Source: an uncultured Alphaproteobacteria bacterium (lineage in GTDB: Bacteria; Pseudomonadota; Alphaproteobacteria; Sneathiellales; Sneathiellaceae). From it: a stretch of 34,265 bases of DNA. Location: positions 1-34,265 of the forward strand of contig CAJXWA010000013.1 in the NCBI GenBank assembly GCA_913062525.1, in the 5' to 3' direction. The notes below the pieces were generated by a model. That model saw only the letters and a program-made list of their open reading frames with translations, did not search any database and had not been told where the DNA came from. Positions within the stretch are counted from its first letter, which is position 1. The number at the start of each line of letters is the position of its first letter. The position numbers were made by a program, and so were the translations under genes. Below are positions 1 through 8,553 of the stretch, piece after piece.

Positions 1-153
1 ACGCCCGCCATTTCGCATGACGACGTCAATCCGATCAGCGCCAGCATCAATAGAGTTTTCGACCAATTCCTTCACAGCGGATGCGGGTCTTTCAACAACT
101 TCACCCGCAGCAATCTGGTTGACAATATTGTCCGGTAGTCTCCGGAGTTTCAT
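1..153 (-). CDS. mutL: DNA mismatch repair protein MutL, N-terminal 51 residues (cut by window edge)
   Basis: The reading frame begins [20 protein letters not shown] and continues through [20 protein letters not shown], the signature start of the MutL GHKL ATPase domain. The E of VENSIDAG is the family's catalytic general base. MutL links MutS mismatch recognition to downstream excision. The ATG at 151-153 overlaps the TGA of pgi (150-152) as ATGA, so translation is probably coupled to pgi. An AAGGGTG Shine-Dalgarno-like stretch lies inside the end of pgi. Only the N-terminus is present because the gene runs off the left edge; the rest cannot be judged. The identification is secure because this N-terminal block is very strongly conserved. 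Confidence 0.95.
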   Translation of the reverse strand, partial: MKLRRLPDNIVNQIAAGEVVERPASAVKELVENSIDAGADRIDVVMRNGGR

Positions 154-1433
154 TCTTCACCCTTAAGATACATTTTGGTTAATCGTTTGCCTTCCTCTAC
201 AGCAGGCTGATCAAAAGGATTAACCCCCAAAAGGTAACAGGTAAAGATGGTTTCCAACATAAAGTGCATTAACAATGCACCGATGGTTTTCTCATCCAAC
301 GTTTTAATATAAATGCAGCGTAGATATTTTCCTCGATCAGCGAGGGTTTTGGCTGTGGCATGAGCCTCAGCACGCACCACATCACTGATCCGGTGGTTTT
401 TCAAATAATCCAATTCGGGAATATTATCAGCGATCGAGACATCCATAATTGGGCTGGCGTCATCTTCTTGATTAACGATAAGGGTGAAAAACTTATCATT
501 AGGACCATCAAGCCACAACTGTAACTGACTGTGTTGATCAATGGGCCCCAACGCATTTAGCGGAGTACTCCCACGCCCTTCTTTACCAATACTTTCAGCC
601 CAAAGCTGACGATACCAATGGGTAAATGGCTCCAATTGTTTCGCGTACGGCATCAAAACGTTCATTTTTACGCCACATAAATCACCAAGCGAATGATTAA
701 GGGCAGCGGATACACGTGGCGCGGCTTCCGGATTTATAAGCGCATCATCCAATACTTCTTTTGCACCTTGCCGAACCGCTGCCACATCAATACCAGCGAT
801 TAATGCTGGCAACGCACCGACTAAAGAGAAGGCTGAATAACGGCCACCAATATAGGGATCATGATCAAGCCTTGGAATATCCCATTTATCAGCGATATAA
901 CCCAAAGGATTGTCCCCCGGCTCACAAATGATAAGGCATTGGTCGCTAACGGCCGCCTTGCCGCCTTCAGAATTAAGCGCTTCGATCACCAATAGGCTTT
1001 GCGCCAAAATTTCAGGTGTTGTCCCTGATTTGGATACCAGCAAAAACCGGGTGTCTTTTAATTTTGAGCCTGATAAATGCGGATGCATCACATGGTAGTC
1101 AAGCGTATCCCAAAAATGTAAATATGGTGCTTCATCTTTGTTCCGAATATTAACCAGGACTTGCGCGCCCAGCGAGGACCCACCGATACCCACGACAACA
1201 AATCGGCTAAAATTAGTATCAGTTACAAACGGATGTTCGCTCAACGCCGCTAAATCGTCCAATCGTTCTGGCAATTCCAAAATAGGCATTCGCCCATCTT
1301 CTTTCAAAACCGTCAGCGATTGGGCGATATTTTCTGTTTCCGATAAAGCCTTCAAAAAAGCGGTATGAACCCAGTTCTGTTCTTTACCTTCCGCTGAAGA
1401 AAAACAATTCTCGAAAGTTTGCTTATAAGGCAT
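150..1433 (-). CDS. pgi: glucose-6-phosphate isomerase (short form)
   Basis: This is phosphoglucose isomerase, which interconverts glucose-6-phosphate and fructose-6-phosphate in the cytoplasm. SIS-domain motifs are visible: [12 protein letters not shown] near residue 83, [12 protein letters not shown] near 134, [11 protein letters not shown] near 196, and [18 protein letters not shown] carrying the catalytic-region Glu. [12 protein letters not shown] near the C-terminus matches the second PROSITE-type PGI signature. At 427 residues it belongs to the short PGI class rather than the roughly 550-residue enterobacterial form. It lies 101 bp downstream of the M16 pair and overlaps mutL by 4 bp. 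No strong Shine-Dalgarno is visible upstream of its ATG. Function is confident; its linkage to mutL looks like shared transcription rather than shared pathway. Confidence 0.95.
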   Translation of the reverse strand: MPYKQTFENCFSSAEGKEQNWVHTAFLKALSETENIAQSLTVLKEDGRMPILELPERLDDLAALSEHPFVTDTNFSRFVVVGIGGSSLGAQVLVNIRNKDEAPYLHFWDTLDYHVMHPHLSGSKLKDTRFLLVSKSGTTPEILAQSLLVIEALNSEGGKAAVSDQCLIICEPGDNPLGYIADKWDIPRLDHDPYIGGRYSAFSLVGALPALIAGIDVAAVRQGAKEVLDDALINPEAAPRVSAALNHSLGDLCGVKMNVLMPYAKQLEPFTHWYRQLWAESIGKEGRGSTPLNALGPIDQHSQLQLWLDGPNDKFFTLIVNQEDDASPIMDVSIADNIPELDYLKNHRISDVVRAEAHATAKTLADRGKYLRCIYIKTLDEKTIGALLMHFMLETIFTCYLLGVNPFDQPAVEEGKRLTKMYLKGEE

Positions 1434-1510
1434 GCATTATCGTCCAGGTCCAAGATGCTCGTTTAGGCGTATGTTAGTTTAAATTAACTATATACGAACA
1501 ATCTCGTATT

Positions 1511-1534
1511 TGGCTAACAATGTTCAATTAGCCA
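1511..1534 (-). other. hairpin directly after the M16 partner gene
   Basis: A perfect 7-bp inverted repeat, TGGCTAA (1511-1517) and TTAGCCA (1528-1534) around a 10-nt loop, abuts the stop codon of the upstream gene at 1535. On the transcribed minus strand no T-tract follows, so it is a weak terminator candidate or an mRNA 3'-end stabiliser at best. Confidence 0.3.
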
Positions 1535-2860
1535 TCAATTTTCTGGCGTCATCCCCTCAGGCTTACCGACAATTGTAATAATCAATTCATCTGGATCCAT
1601 TAGGCGGTTTGCAACTTTTTTAACATCCGCAAGAGAGACCGCATTAATGTGTTTGGGACGTTCATCCAAATAACTAACCGGCAAATCAAACAGCTGCATA
1701 CTCACCATAATATTAGCTATTCGCGAGTTAGAAGATAACCGAAGGGGAAATGAGCCGTTCAGATATTTCTTTGCGGCATCGAGTTCTTCTGCCGTTACGC
1801 CTTTTGTGCGAATTTTGACAAGCTCCGATTTTACCAATTTAATCGCTTCAGCAACAGATGCATTGCTGGTTCCAAAACCGCCTAGCTGTAAACCAACCCT
1901 TTGAAACGGCGATAAGTAGCTATAGACGGAATATACGAGCCCTCGTTTTTCGCGGATCTCTTTTGTGAGGCGCGATTCAAAACCGCCGCCGCCCAAAATG
2001 TAGTTTAGAACGTAGGCCGCATAATATTCAGGATCATCACGCTTCACTCCGTTACCACCATAGATGACAACACTTTGCGGGATATCTTGAGGGATAATCT
2101 CAAGTAAGGGCCCGTTCACACGATCCACATCAATGGGGAATTTCAAATCCGATTTTTTCGGAATTCCCATAAATGTTTGATCAAGAAGGCGACCCAATTC
2201 TTCTACGCGAATATCACCGATCACTGAAATGACCATATTGTCTTGGGCGATTTGTTTGTCTTTAAATTGTCGAAGGTCCGCTGTTGTGAGCGCCTTCATA
2301 GTTGCAAGCGAACCCATGGTTGGATTGGCGTAAGCGTGCCCCTTAAACGCAGCTTCAAACCACGCCCGCCCTGCCAAACTATTAGGATTAGCAAGTTTTC
2401 TATTCAAGCCAACCAAAATTTGATTTCTGATGCGCTCAACCGGATCCGTATCAAAACGGGGTGCACTGATCGCCAGCGAGAATAGGCGAAAGGCTTCTTC
2501 TTTATTCACGGACAAAGTCTTCAGGCTGCCACCGAAGGTATCTTTTGCAGCATCAAAGGACAATGAGATCGCCAAATCGGACATCTTCTTTTGAAAAGCC
2601 TTACTGTCCAGATCTGCGGCCCCTTCATCCATGGTCGATGCCATCAAATGAGCGAGCCCCGCTTTTTCTGCCGAAACAGTACTAGCTCCGCCTTTCCAGA
2701 CAACTTCCATGCTAACGATGGGAATAGTTTTTTCTTCGACGAACCATGCCTTAATGCCACCGGGACTTACCACTTCTTGAATTTTGGCGGCAAAGGCGGC
2801 GGGAACAAAAGCAGAGGAGATAGTTAAGCTAACGATCCATATAAATGCGAAAACTCTCAT
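1535..2860 (-). CDS. non-catalytic M16-family peptidase-like subunit, exported
   Basis: This is an insulinase/mitochondrial-processing-peptidase family (M16) protein of 441 residues. The zinc motif HxxEH is lost: the aligned position reads HLMAS (residues 71-75), so the catalytic Glu and second His are Ala and Ser. It keeps the C-terminal RGLVYSVYSY segment, which holds the substrate-binding Arg/Tyr pair of the family. It therefore looks like the substrate-binding half of a heterodimer with the catalytic M16 encoded 1 bp upstream, as established for paired bacterial M16 proteins. A Sec signal peptide (about residues 1-25, ending AAFAA) points to the periplasm. The ATG at 2860 is chosen because a near-perfect GGAGGAG precedes it; a longer frame to 2929 would overlap the upstream gene. 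Confidence 0.9.
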   Translation of the reverse strand: MRVFAFIWIVSLTISSAFVPAAFAAKIQEVVSPGGIKAWFVEEKTIPIVSMEVVWKGGASTVSAEKAGLAHLMASTMDEGAADLDSKAFQKKMSDLAISLSFDAAKDTFGGSLKTLSVNKEEAFRLFSLAISAPRFDTDPVERIRNQILVGLNRKLANPNSLAGRAWFEAAFKGHAYANPTMGSLATMKALTTADLRQFKDKQIAQDNMVISVIGDIRVEELGRLLDQTFMGIPKKSDLKFPIDVDRVNGPLLEIIPQDIPQSVVIYGGNGVKRDDPEYYAAYVLNYILGGGGFESRLTKEIREKRGLVYSVYSYLSPFQRVGLQLGGFGTSNASVAEAIKLVKSELVKIRTKGVTAEELDAAKKYLNGSFPLRLSSNSRIANIMVSMQLFDLPVSYLDERPKHINAVSLADVKKVANRLMDPDELIITIVGKPEGMTPEN

Positions 2861-2861
2861 C

Positions 2862-4220
2862 TTATTTCTCCTCCGGCAAAAGCTTGCCAACAACTGATTG
2901 TTTTTCAACAAAAATGAGAGAGGCGGCAATCGAAATATCTTCTGCGGTTACTTCCGAAATTTGCTTGGGCCAATTAACAACATTTTCAATTTTCTCGCCA
3001 CTTGCCAATGCACCACCAAATATATTTGCGGCTCCCTTTAGACTATCACGGGCGTAAATAGCAGATGCTAACATCCGATTTTTTGCGGCCATTAATTCAT
3101 CTTCAGTAATACCATTTTCAAGAACATCCTTGATCATGGTTTTTATGGCTATCTCTAAAATTTCTAAGTCGGTTCCGTTTGCAGGACTTCCATAAACAGT
3201 AAAGGAAGACTGATCATAAGCACCAGAATCGTAATAGGTTCCTGCTCCTACGGCGATTTTTTCATCAATCACCAATTTGGAATACAAACGGCTGGTTACC
3301 CCGCCGCTCAAGATCTCGTCGAGCACCTCAAGTGCTCTCACTGTTTTAAGCTCGCCCGTTCTGCCTGTCGGTGCCAAATAGGTTTGCCGCCAAGAAGGTT
3401 CTCTCACCCGTTTATCCATCATGACAACAATGCGCTTGGCAAGCTGAGGTGGCTCTTTCAAACGCTCCCGCTTTGGTAGCGTCATCGCTTTTTGCGGTCC
3501 ATAATATTTCCGCGCGAGTTCAAAAACCTCTTCTGCGTTAACGTCGCCAGCCACGACCAAAATTGCATTATTTGGGGCGTAATAGGTTTTATACCAATCG
3601 ATGGCATCTTGAGTTGTTAATTTTTCCAGCTCGTTTCGCCATCCAATAACGGGAATTCCATATGGATGTGCAAGATAAAGTGATGCATTTAATTGCTCTC
3701 GCAGCAGAGCATTTGGATTATTGTCTGTTCGCTGAGATCTCTCTTCAAGCACAACTTTTAATTCGGCGCCAACGGCTGCGTCATTAAGGATCAAGCCTTG
3801 CATTCGATCAGATTCAATTTCCATAAGAAGTGGAAGCTTGTCAGCGCTAGCATTTTGAAAGTATGCCGTATAATCTTGAGAGGTAAATGCGTTATCTTGC
3901 CCCCCATTTTTTGCGACTATTTTCGAGAATTCACCGTTTCCGACCTTTTCTGTTCCCTTAAACATTAGATGTTCTAGGAAATGCGCGATGCCCGACTTAC
4001 CTGACGGCTCGTCAGCAGCACCAATTCGGTACCACACCATATGCGTTACGACCGGCGCTCTATGATCTTCAATAACCACCACTTCCAGTCCATTTTCCAG
4101 GATTGTGGTCTTTGGATCAAATAATGTTGGGTATTTTTTATCCTGCGAGCTGGCACTTGCGCTTCCAACATTCAGAAAAGCAACAAGCAATAAACTTGTT
4201 GCAACAGTTAGTTGTCTCAT
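2862..4220 (-). CDS. M16-family zinc metallopeptidase, catalytic subunit, exported
   Basis: This 452-residue protein is the active partner of the M16 pair. The inverted zinc motif HFLEH is intact (H80, E83, H84 from the chosen start), and the downstream acidic segment LKVVLEERSQ near residue 160 supplies the third ligand expected in the family. A signal peptide (MRQLTVATSLLLVAFLNVGS and following) sends it through Sec to the periplasm or envelope. The N-terminal catalytic half is followed by the usual M16C-like half, but the clear Arg/Tyr pair is in the neighbouring gene, which supports a heterodimer. Start: the ATG at 4220 has AGGGAA upstream and begins the signal peptide; a 19-residue extension to 4277 falls over a hairpin and lacks a signal sequence. 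The substrate is not known. Confidence 0.92.
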   Translation of the reverse strand: MRQLTVATSLLLVAFLNVGSASASSQDKKYPTLFDPKTTILENGLEVVVIEDHRAPVVTHMVWYRIGAADEPSGKSGIAHFLEHLMFKGTEKVGNGEFSKIVAKNGGQDNAFTSQDYTAYFQNASADKLPLLMEIESDRMQGLILNDAAVGAELKVVLEERSQRTDNNPNALLREQLNASLYLAHPYGIPVIGWRNELEKLTTQDAIDWYKTYYAPNNAILVVAGDVNAEEVFELARKYYGPQKAMTLPKRERLKEPPQLAKRIVVMMDKRVREPSWRQTYLAPTGRTGELKTVRALEVLDEILSGGVTSRLYSKLVIDEKIAVGAGTYYDSGAYDQSSFTVYGSPANGTDLEILEIAIKTMIKDVLENGITEDELMAAKNRMLASAIYARDSLKGAANIFGGALASGEKIENVVNWPKQISEVTAEDISIAASLIFVEKQSVVGKLLPEEK

Positions 4221-4236
4221 GAGGTTCCCTTCATCC

Positions 4237-4354
4237 AATGTCCCTCTTAATAAAGGGAACATTGGCGGGGAATGCAAGGCGCGAAGGCACGAAAATTTTC
4301 ACTTTCGCGCGATATGGGAGATTTAAATGATTTGATGGCGGAATGTCTCCGCCA
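4237..4354 (-). other. cluster of three inverted repeats between the DUF3035 lipoprotein and M16 genes
   Basis: Three stems occupy this gap. TGGCGGA/TCCGCCA (4336-4342 and 4348-4354, 5-nt loop) lies about 11 bp after the lipoprotein stop codon. GCGCGAA/TTCGCGC is at 4279-4285 and 4304-4310. AATGTCCCT pairs with AGGGAACATT, with one bulged A, at 4237-4245 and 4254-4263, shortly before the M16 start codon. None has a clear T-tract on the minus strand. The first could end or trim the upstream transcript; the last lies in the M16 leader. Confidence 0.35.
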
Positions 4355-4365
4355 AACGCCTCAGA

Positions 4366-4956
4366 TTAGTTGAATAAGCCTTCAAGCAAAGCTTTTTTCC
4401 GGCGTTCAATTGTAGGCGTTGCCCCACCATCACTTGCTGAATTGCCCAGGGCTGCATTCTCTTGAATACGTTTTTGCTCTTTTGCAGCATCAACAACGGT
4501 TCCAGGTTTCGACTTTTCTTGCCAGAACATTACCCGTTCAATAAGAGATTGGTCGTCTTCCGCAAGCACGCCGGTTTCTTCGTTTATGAGTTGGCGAATG
4601 GAGCTATCAACATCAACAGCGTCTGCTTGGCGCAAGAGCGCGAGCTCGCCCGCTGATGTCCCGGCAGCCTTGGCTTCTTCCTGACTAATAACGCCGCTTG
4701 AAGATTTACGTCCAAACAAGGCAGAGCGCGCAGATGTCCGCGCCATTTCATCATGAGGGCCTTTTTGGCCTGGGCTTGGTGGCCGCAACGAGAAATCAGG
4801 AGGAATAATAAGCGGTGCTTTTGTTAAAACAGCGAATTCATCCGGAGCCTTCTTTCCTTGTATTCCAAGTGCTTGACGCGTGTTTTCACACCCGCTCAGT
4901 CCAACTGCCAATACCGACAGAATAACCACACCTGCAAACTTACCTGACATAGCCAT
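4366..4956 (-). CDS. DUF3035-type lipoprotein of unknown function
   Basis: This is a 196-residue predicted lipoprotein. The N-terminus has a short basic head, a hydrophobic stretch and the lipobox LSGC with C23 as the lipidation site, followed by a Gly/Asp/Pro-rich chain with no obvious fold. The segment with PLIIPPDFSLRPPSPG is characteristic of the alphaproteobacterial DUF3035 family found beside lspA and ileS; the function is unknown. It begins 16 bp after lspA, whose product would cleave this very lipoprotein. The ATG at 4956 is preferred because AAGGGG sits 7 nt upstream; the ATG at 4950 is too far. The C-terminal half contains a charged segment (VMFWQEKSKPG and following), probably exposed in the periplasm. 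The family call rests on context and the proline-rich motif. Confidence 0.85.
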   Translation of the reverse strand: MAMSGKFAGVVILSVLAVGLSGCENTRQALGIQGKKAPDEFAVLTKAPLIIPPDFSLRPPSPGQKGPHDEMARTSARSALFGRKSSSGVISQEEAKAAGTSAGELALLRQADAVDVDSSIRQLINEETGVLAEDDQSLIERVMFWQEKSKPGTVVDAAKEQKRIQENAALGNSASDGGATPTIERRKKALLEGLFN

Positions 4957-4972
4957 AATCACACCCCTTGAA

Positions 4973-5458
4973 TCAGGTTTTATTGTTATCCGATTTTTCA
5001 TCAAAAAACAAGCTATCCACCAACAGAATAGCAACTCCGCACACAATAGTGATGTCTGCTATGTTAAATGCAGGCCATCTCATTATGAATAAATCAAAAT
5101 CAAAGAAATCCGCAACGCGCCCATAATGGATGCGATCAATAATATTACCGACTGCACCGCCCAAAACTAAACCTAGTCCCACACTTAGAAATTTTCGCGT
5201 TGCCTGATACATCATGAACAAGAGAACACCACTAATCACAGTAGAAAGCGTGATTAAAACCCACCGGGTTGTCTCTCCGCCGGCAAACATTCCAAAGCTG
5301 ACGCCGCTGTTCCAAACCATGACTAATCGGAAGAACGAGGTCACCTCTATCCCAAAAGGATAGGCAACCATATAGTCCACCATATAGATCTTAAAAGCCT
5401 GATCGATCACAACACTAACCAACGCGACGATCAGGCCTAATTTTAGAGCAGAACTCAC
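4973..5458 (-). CDS. lspA: lipoprotein signal peptidase (signal peptidase II)
   Basis: This inner-membrane aspartyl protease cleaves the signal peptide from lipidated prolipoproteins. The 161-residue length and four hydrophobic segments fit the family. Conserved boxes are present: VIDQAFK near residue 17, VWNSGVSFGMF at 48-58, GGAVGNIIDRIHYGRVADFF and FNIADI. The catalytic aspartates are D117 (VADFF) and D135 (FNIAD). The ATG overlaps the ileS TGA (5455-5458, ATGA), a classic ileS-lspA arrangement implying coupled translation. Its downstream neighbour is itself a lipoprotein. Identification is secure. Confidence 0.97.
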   Translation of the reverse strand: MSSALKLGLIVALVSVVIDQAFKIYMVDYMVAYPFGIEVTSFFRLVMVWNSGVSFGMFAGGETTRWVLITLSTVISGVLLFMMYQATRKFLSVGLGLVLGGAVGNIIDRIHYGRVADFFDFDLFIMRWPAFNIADITIVCGVAILLVDSLFFDEKSDNNKT

Positions 5459-8277
5459 GAGGCTTCCGCTTCGAAATCCATTCCCTCAACCACACCAGCG
5501 CAACGCCCACACAATGTTGGGTGAGTGTCATTGTCACCAACCTCGTCTAGGATTTTCCAGCAACGATCGCATTTGTCACCTTCAGCCAGAGCAAAGACCA
5601 CGGCGACACCTGGAATATCATCAATGGTAAAGGCGTCACTTGGGGCTGTGTCCGTCGTTGTAACAAGACCAGATGTGATGCAGATATCATCAAGAGGAAG
5701 ACCTTCAAGAATGCCCATGTACTCGTCGCTAACGTATACGGTTGGAGCTGCTTGCAAGCTGGAGCCGATGGTTTTTTCCCGGCGCTCAATCTCCAAGGCA
5801 CCTGTTACCACACGGCGGAACGCCCGAATTTTAGTCCATTTAGCGTCAAGTTCGTCATTTCTCCAAGACTCAGGGATATCTGGGAATTGGTTCAGATGAA
5901 CAGACCCTTCATCTTCAGGATAACGAGACAGCCATGTCTCCTCTGCGGTGAAGACCAATATTGGCGCAAGCCATGATGTCATGCAATGGAATAGCTGATC
6001 CAAAACTGTACGGGCAGCGCGGCGGCGAAGATCGCTTTTGCCATCACAATACATAACGTCTTTTCGAACATCAAAATAGAACGCAGATAATTCCAACGTG
6101 CAGAAATTATGGATCGTCGTAAACATGCGGCCGAATTCATAATCTGCACAATTTTTGCGAACTTGAACATCCAATTCAGAGATGCGGTGCATAACCCACT
6201 GCTCTAACTCAGGCATCTGCTCGACTTCTACTTTTTCAGCATCATCCCAGTCAGCCAAATTGCCTAGAATAAAGCGCAATGTGTTACGCAGGCGGCGATA
6301 GCTGTCCACTTGGCCCCGAATAATTTCGTCGCCGATACGCATATCATCTGTGTAGTCAGATGCAACCACCCACAAACGCAAGATATCAGCGCCGCTCTGC
6401 TTGATGATTTTTTCAGGGGCTACGATGTTACCAAGAGACTTGGACATCTTGCGACCTTTACCATCGAGAACAAACCCGTGAGTGAGAACACCATCGTACG
6501 GCGCCCGACCTCGTGTTCCGCAAGATTCAAGAAGAGATGAATGGAACCAGCCACGATGTTGATCTGTCCCCTCCAGATATAAATCCGCAGGCCACTTCAT
6601 TTCTGGGCGATTTTCCAGCGTAAACGCGTGGGTGCTTCCAGAATCAAACCATACATCAAGGATATCCATGATCATTTCGTAATCAGCAGGATCGTATTTA
6701 TCGCCGAGGAAGCGATCTGCGCTTGATGCGAACCAAGCATCTGATCCTTCTTCTTCGGTAATTTTGACAATCCGGTCATTGACCTCTGGGTCACGAAGAA
6801 TTTCAGTCGTTTCTTTGTTCACGAAAATTGCTATAGGAACGCCCCATGCGCGTTGACGAGACAACACCCAGTCAGGGCGATTTTCAACCATGCTGTATAG
6901 GCGACGATGGCCAGATTTTGGATACCATTTTGTATCATCAATAGCTTTCAGGGCTTTTTCCCGCAAACCATTGGTTTCCATAGAAATGAACCACTGACTT
7001 GTATTGCGATATATCAAAGGTGCTTTTGAGCGCCACGAATGTGGATAGGAATGTTTGATTTTTCCGCGTTTCAGCAACGCGCCTGCAGCTTGTAATTCAT
7101 CAGCTACATGTTCATTGCATTTGTATACATGTTCGCCAGCAAAAAGCGGAACATGCTTATAGAAAGTTCCATCTTCATCAACAGTTTGCGGGATTTCCAG
7201 ATCATAGACCAAGCCGACTTCATAATCTTCCTGACCATGGCCAGGAGCCGTATGAACAAAACCAGTACCGGCATCAACCGTCACATGCTCACCATCAAGA
7301 AGGGGCACATCGAAGTCATAGCCCTGACCTGCGAATGGATGCTTACAGACAACGCCCTTCAATTCAGTTCCAAGACCTTCCCAGACGACTTTAAGCTCTG
7401 CGATACCGCAAACCTGTTTCAAGTCTTCGGTCAAATCAGCCGCTACGAAAAGTTTTTCGCCAACGACAGCAAGTGAGCCCTCGTCCACAGAAACAACTTC
7501 AACGCCGACGTAATTAATTTCATTTCCGTAAGCAACAGCTCTATTGCCCGGCATAGTCCAAGGGGTGGTTGTCCAAATGGCAACACTGCCGCCGAGGAAA
7601 TGCTCCGCGCCGCTTACAACAGGGAAGCGCACGTAAATGGTCGTTGACGTGTGATCATGATATTCGACTTCAGCTTCAGCCAATGCCGTTTTCTCAACTG
7701 GTGACCACATCACAGGTTTCGACCCCCGGTACAAACCACCGTTCATGGAGAATTTTAGCAATTCTCGAACGATTTGCGCCTCAGCATCGAAACTCATTGT
7801 CAGATATGGGTTTTCCCAATCGCCCAGAACACCTAGCCGTTTAAACTCATCTTTTTGGATATCCACCCAATGCTGAGCAAAATCGCGGCATTCTTGGCGA
7901 AATTCCACGACAGGAACTTCGTCTTTATTTTTACCCGCTTTACGGTATTTTTCTTCAATTTTCCACTCAATGGGCAACCCATGACAATCCCAGCCGGGGA
8001 CGTAATGCGCATTTTTACCGAGCATTTGCTGGCTACGGTTAATCACATCTTTTAGCACCTTATTCAGCGCATGCCCCATGTGCAAATGCCCGTTGGCATA
8101 AGGAGGTCCATCATGAAGCACATATTGTTCACGATCTTTAGACTGCTCACGTAGTTTTTCGAAGAGGCCCATTTCGTTCCACCGATCGAGAAGACCAGGT
8201 TCTTTAACAGGAAGACCTCCCTTCATTGGGAATTTCGTTTTAGGCAAAAATAATGTAGATTTATAGTCAGTGCTCAT
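5455..8277 (-). CDS. ileS: isoleucyl-tRNA synthetase
   Basis: This class I aminoacyl-tRNA synthetase charges tRNA-Ile. Its 940 residues match the bacterial length. The HIGH-type motif is HMGH at residues 66-69 in HDGPPYANGHLHMGHALN, and KMSKS starts at residue 610. The editing (CP1) domain lies between them, including WTTTPWTMPGNRAV. A C-terminal zinc knuckle, CDRC at 903-906 with CGRC at 923-926, is the bacterial IleRS type 1 feature. The C-terminal region overlaps lspA by 4 bp. A 276-bp hairpin-rich leader separates it from ribF. No clear Shine-Dalgarno is visible immediately before the ATG. Identification is secure. Confidence 0.98.
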   Translation of the reverse strand: MSTDYKSTLFLPKTKFPMKGGLPVKEPGLLDRWNEMGLFEKLREQSKDREQYVLHDGPPYANGHLHMGHALNKVLKDVINRSQQMLGKNAHYVPGWDCHGLPIEWKIEEKYRKAGKNKDEVPVVEFRQECRDFAQHWVDIQKDEFKRLGVLGDWENPYLTMSFDAEAQIVRELLKFSMNGGLYRGSKPVMWSPVEKTALAEAEVEYHDHTSTTIYVRFPVVSGAEHFLGGSVAIWTTTPWTMPGNRAVAYGNEINYVGVEVVSVDEGSLAVVGEKLFVAADLTEDLKQVCGIAELKVVWEGLGTELKGVVCKHPFAGQGYDFDVPLLDGEHVTVDAGTGFVHTAPGHGQEDYEVGLVYDLEIPQTVDEDGTFYKHVPLFAGEHVYKCNEHVADELQAAGALLKRGKIKHSYPHSWRSKAPLIYRNTSQWFISMETNGLREKALKAIDDTKWYPKSGHRRLYSMVENRPDWVLSRQRAWGVPIAIFVNKETTEILRDPEVNDRIVKITEEEGSDAWFASSADRFLGDKYDPADYEMIMDILDVWFDSGSTHAFTLENRPEMKWPADLYLEGTDQHRGWFHSSLLESCGTRGRAPYDGVLTHGFVLDGKGRKMSKSLGNIVAPEKIIKQSGADILRLWVVASDYTDDMRIGDEIIRGQVDSYRRLRNTLRFILGNLADWDDAEKVEVEQMPELEQWVMHRISELDVQVRKNCADYEFGRMFTTIHNFCTLELSAFYFDVRKDVMYCDGKSDLRRRAARTVLDQLFHCMTSWLAPILVFTAEETWLSRYPEDEGSVHLNQFPDIPESWRNDELDAKWTKIRAFRRVVTGALEIERREKTIGSSLQAAPTVYVSDEYMGILEGLPLDDICITSGLVTTTDTAPSDAFTIDDIPGVAVVFALAEGDKCDRCWKILDEVGDNDTHPTLCGRCAGVVEGMDFEAEAS

Positions 8278-8553
8278 TGCAGCGAACTGATCCTAACAGT
8301 AGTCATAAATGTGTAAAAACGGGCATTTCATACGCCCTAATCTTGCGCTGTGCGTCTCATTTACGCACCGGCTATTCTTTCCCGGCCTTACTAAATTAAG
8401 GCCGGGCCGATAATTCGGCATATAGCGCCGCCAATGAGGCGCGCCGGAATGTACAAATTACGTGTATGGTTCATGCGCATGTTGTATCAAGCTAGCTATT
8501 TTGTGTCGAGCATTCAGTTAAGAGAAATGCCGTTTTTCCAGCATTTCTCACTC
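8278..8553 (-). promoter_or_regulatory. hairpin-dense intergenic region / ileS leader
   Basis: This 276-bp gap between the ribF stop and the ileS start holds no convincing gene. It holds a run of inverted repeats: GAGAAATGC/GCATTTCTC (8522-8530, 8541-8549), GCGCC/GGCGC (8425-8429, 8438-8442), GCCGA/TCGGC (8406-8410, 8415-8419), a perfect 10-bp CCCGGCCTTA/TAAGGCCGGG (8381-8390, 8397-8406) and GTGCGT/ACGCAC (8350-8355, 8363-8368). The first is 4 bp past the ribF stop and could terminate it weakly. The rest would fold in the 5' leader of ileS. No riboswitch family was recognised. Confidence 0.5.

Noticed and set aside
7108-7476. A 122-codon plus-strand frame inside ileS
   Set aside because: It lies opposite well-conserved ileS codons and has no protein-like motif; a chance open frame.
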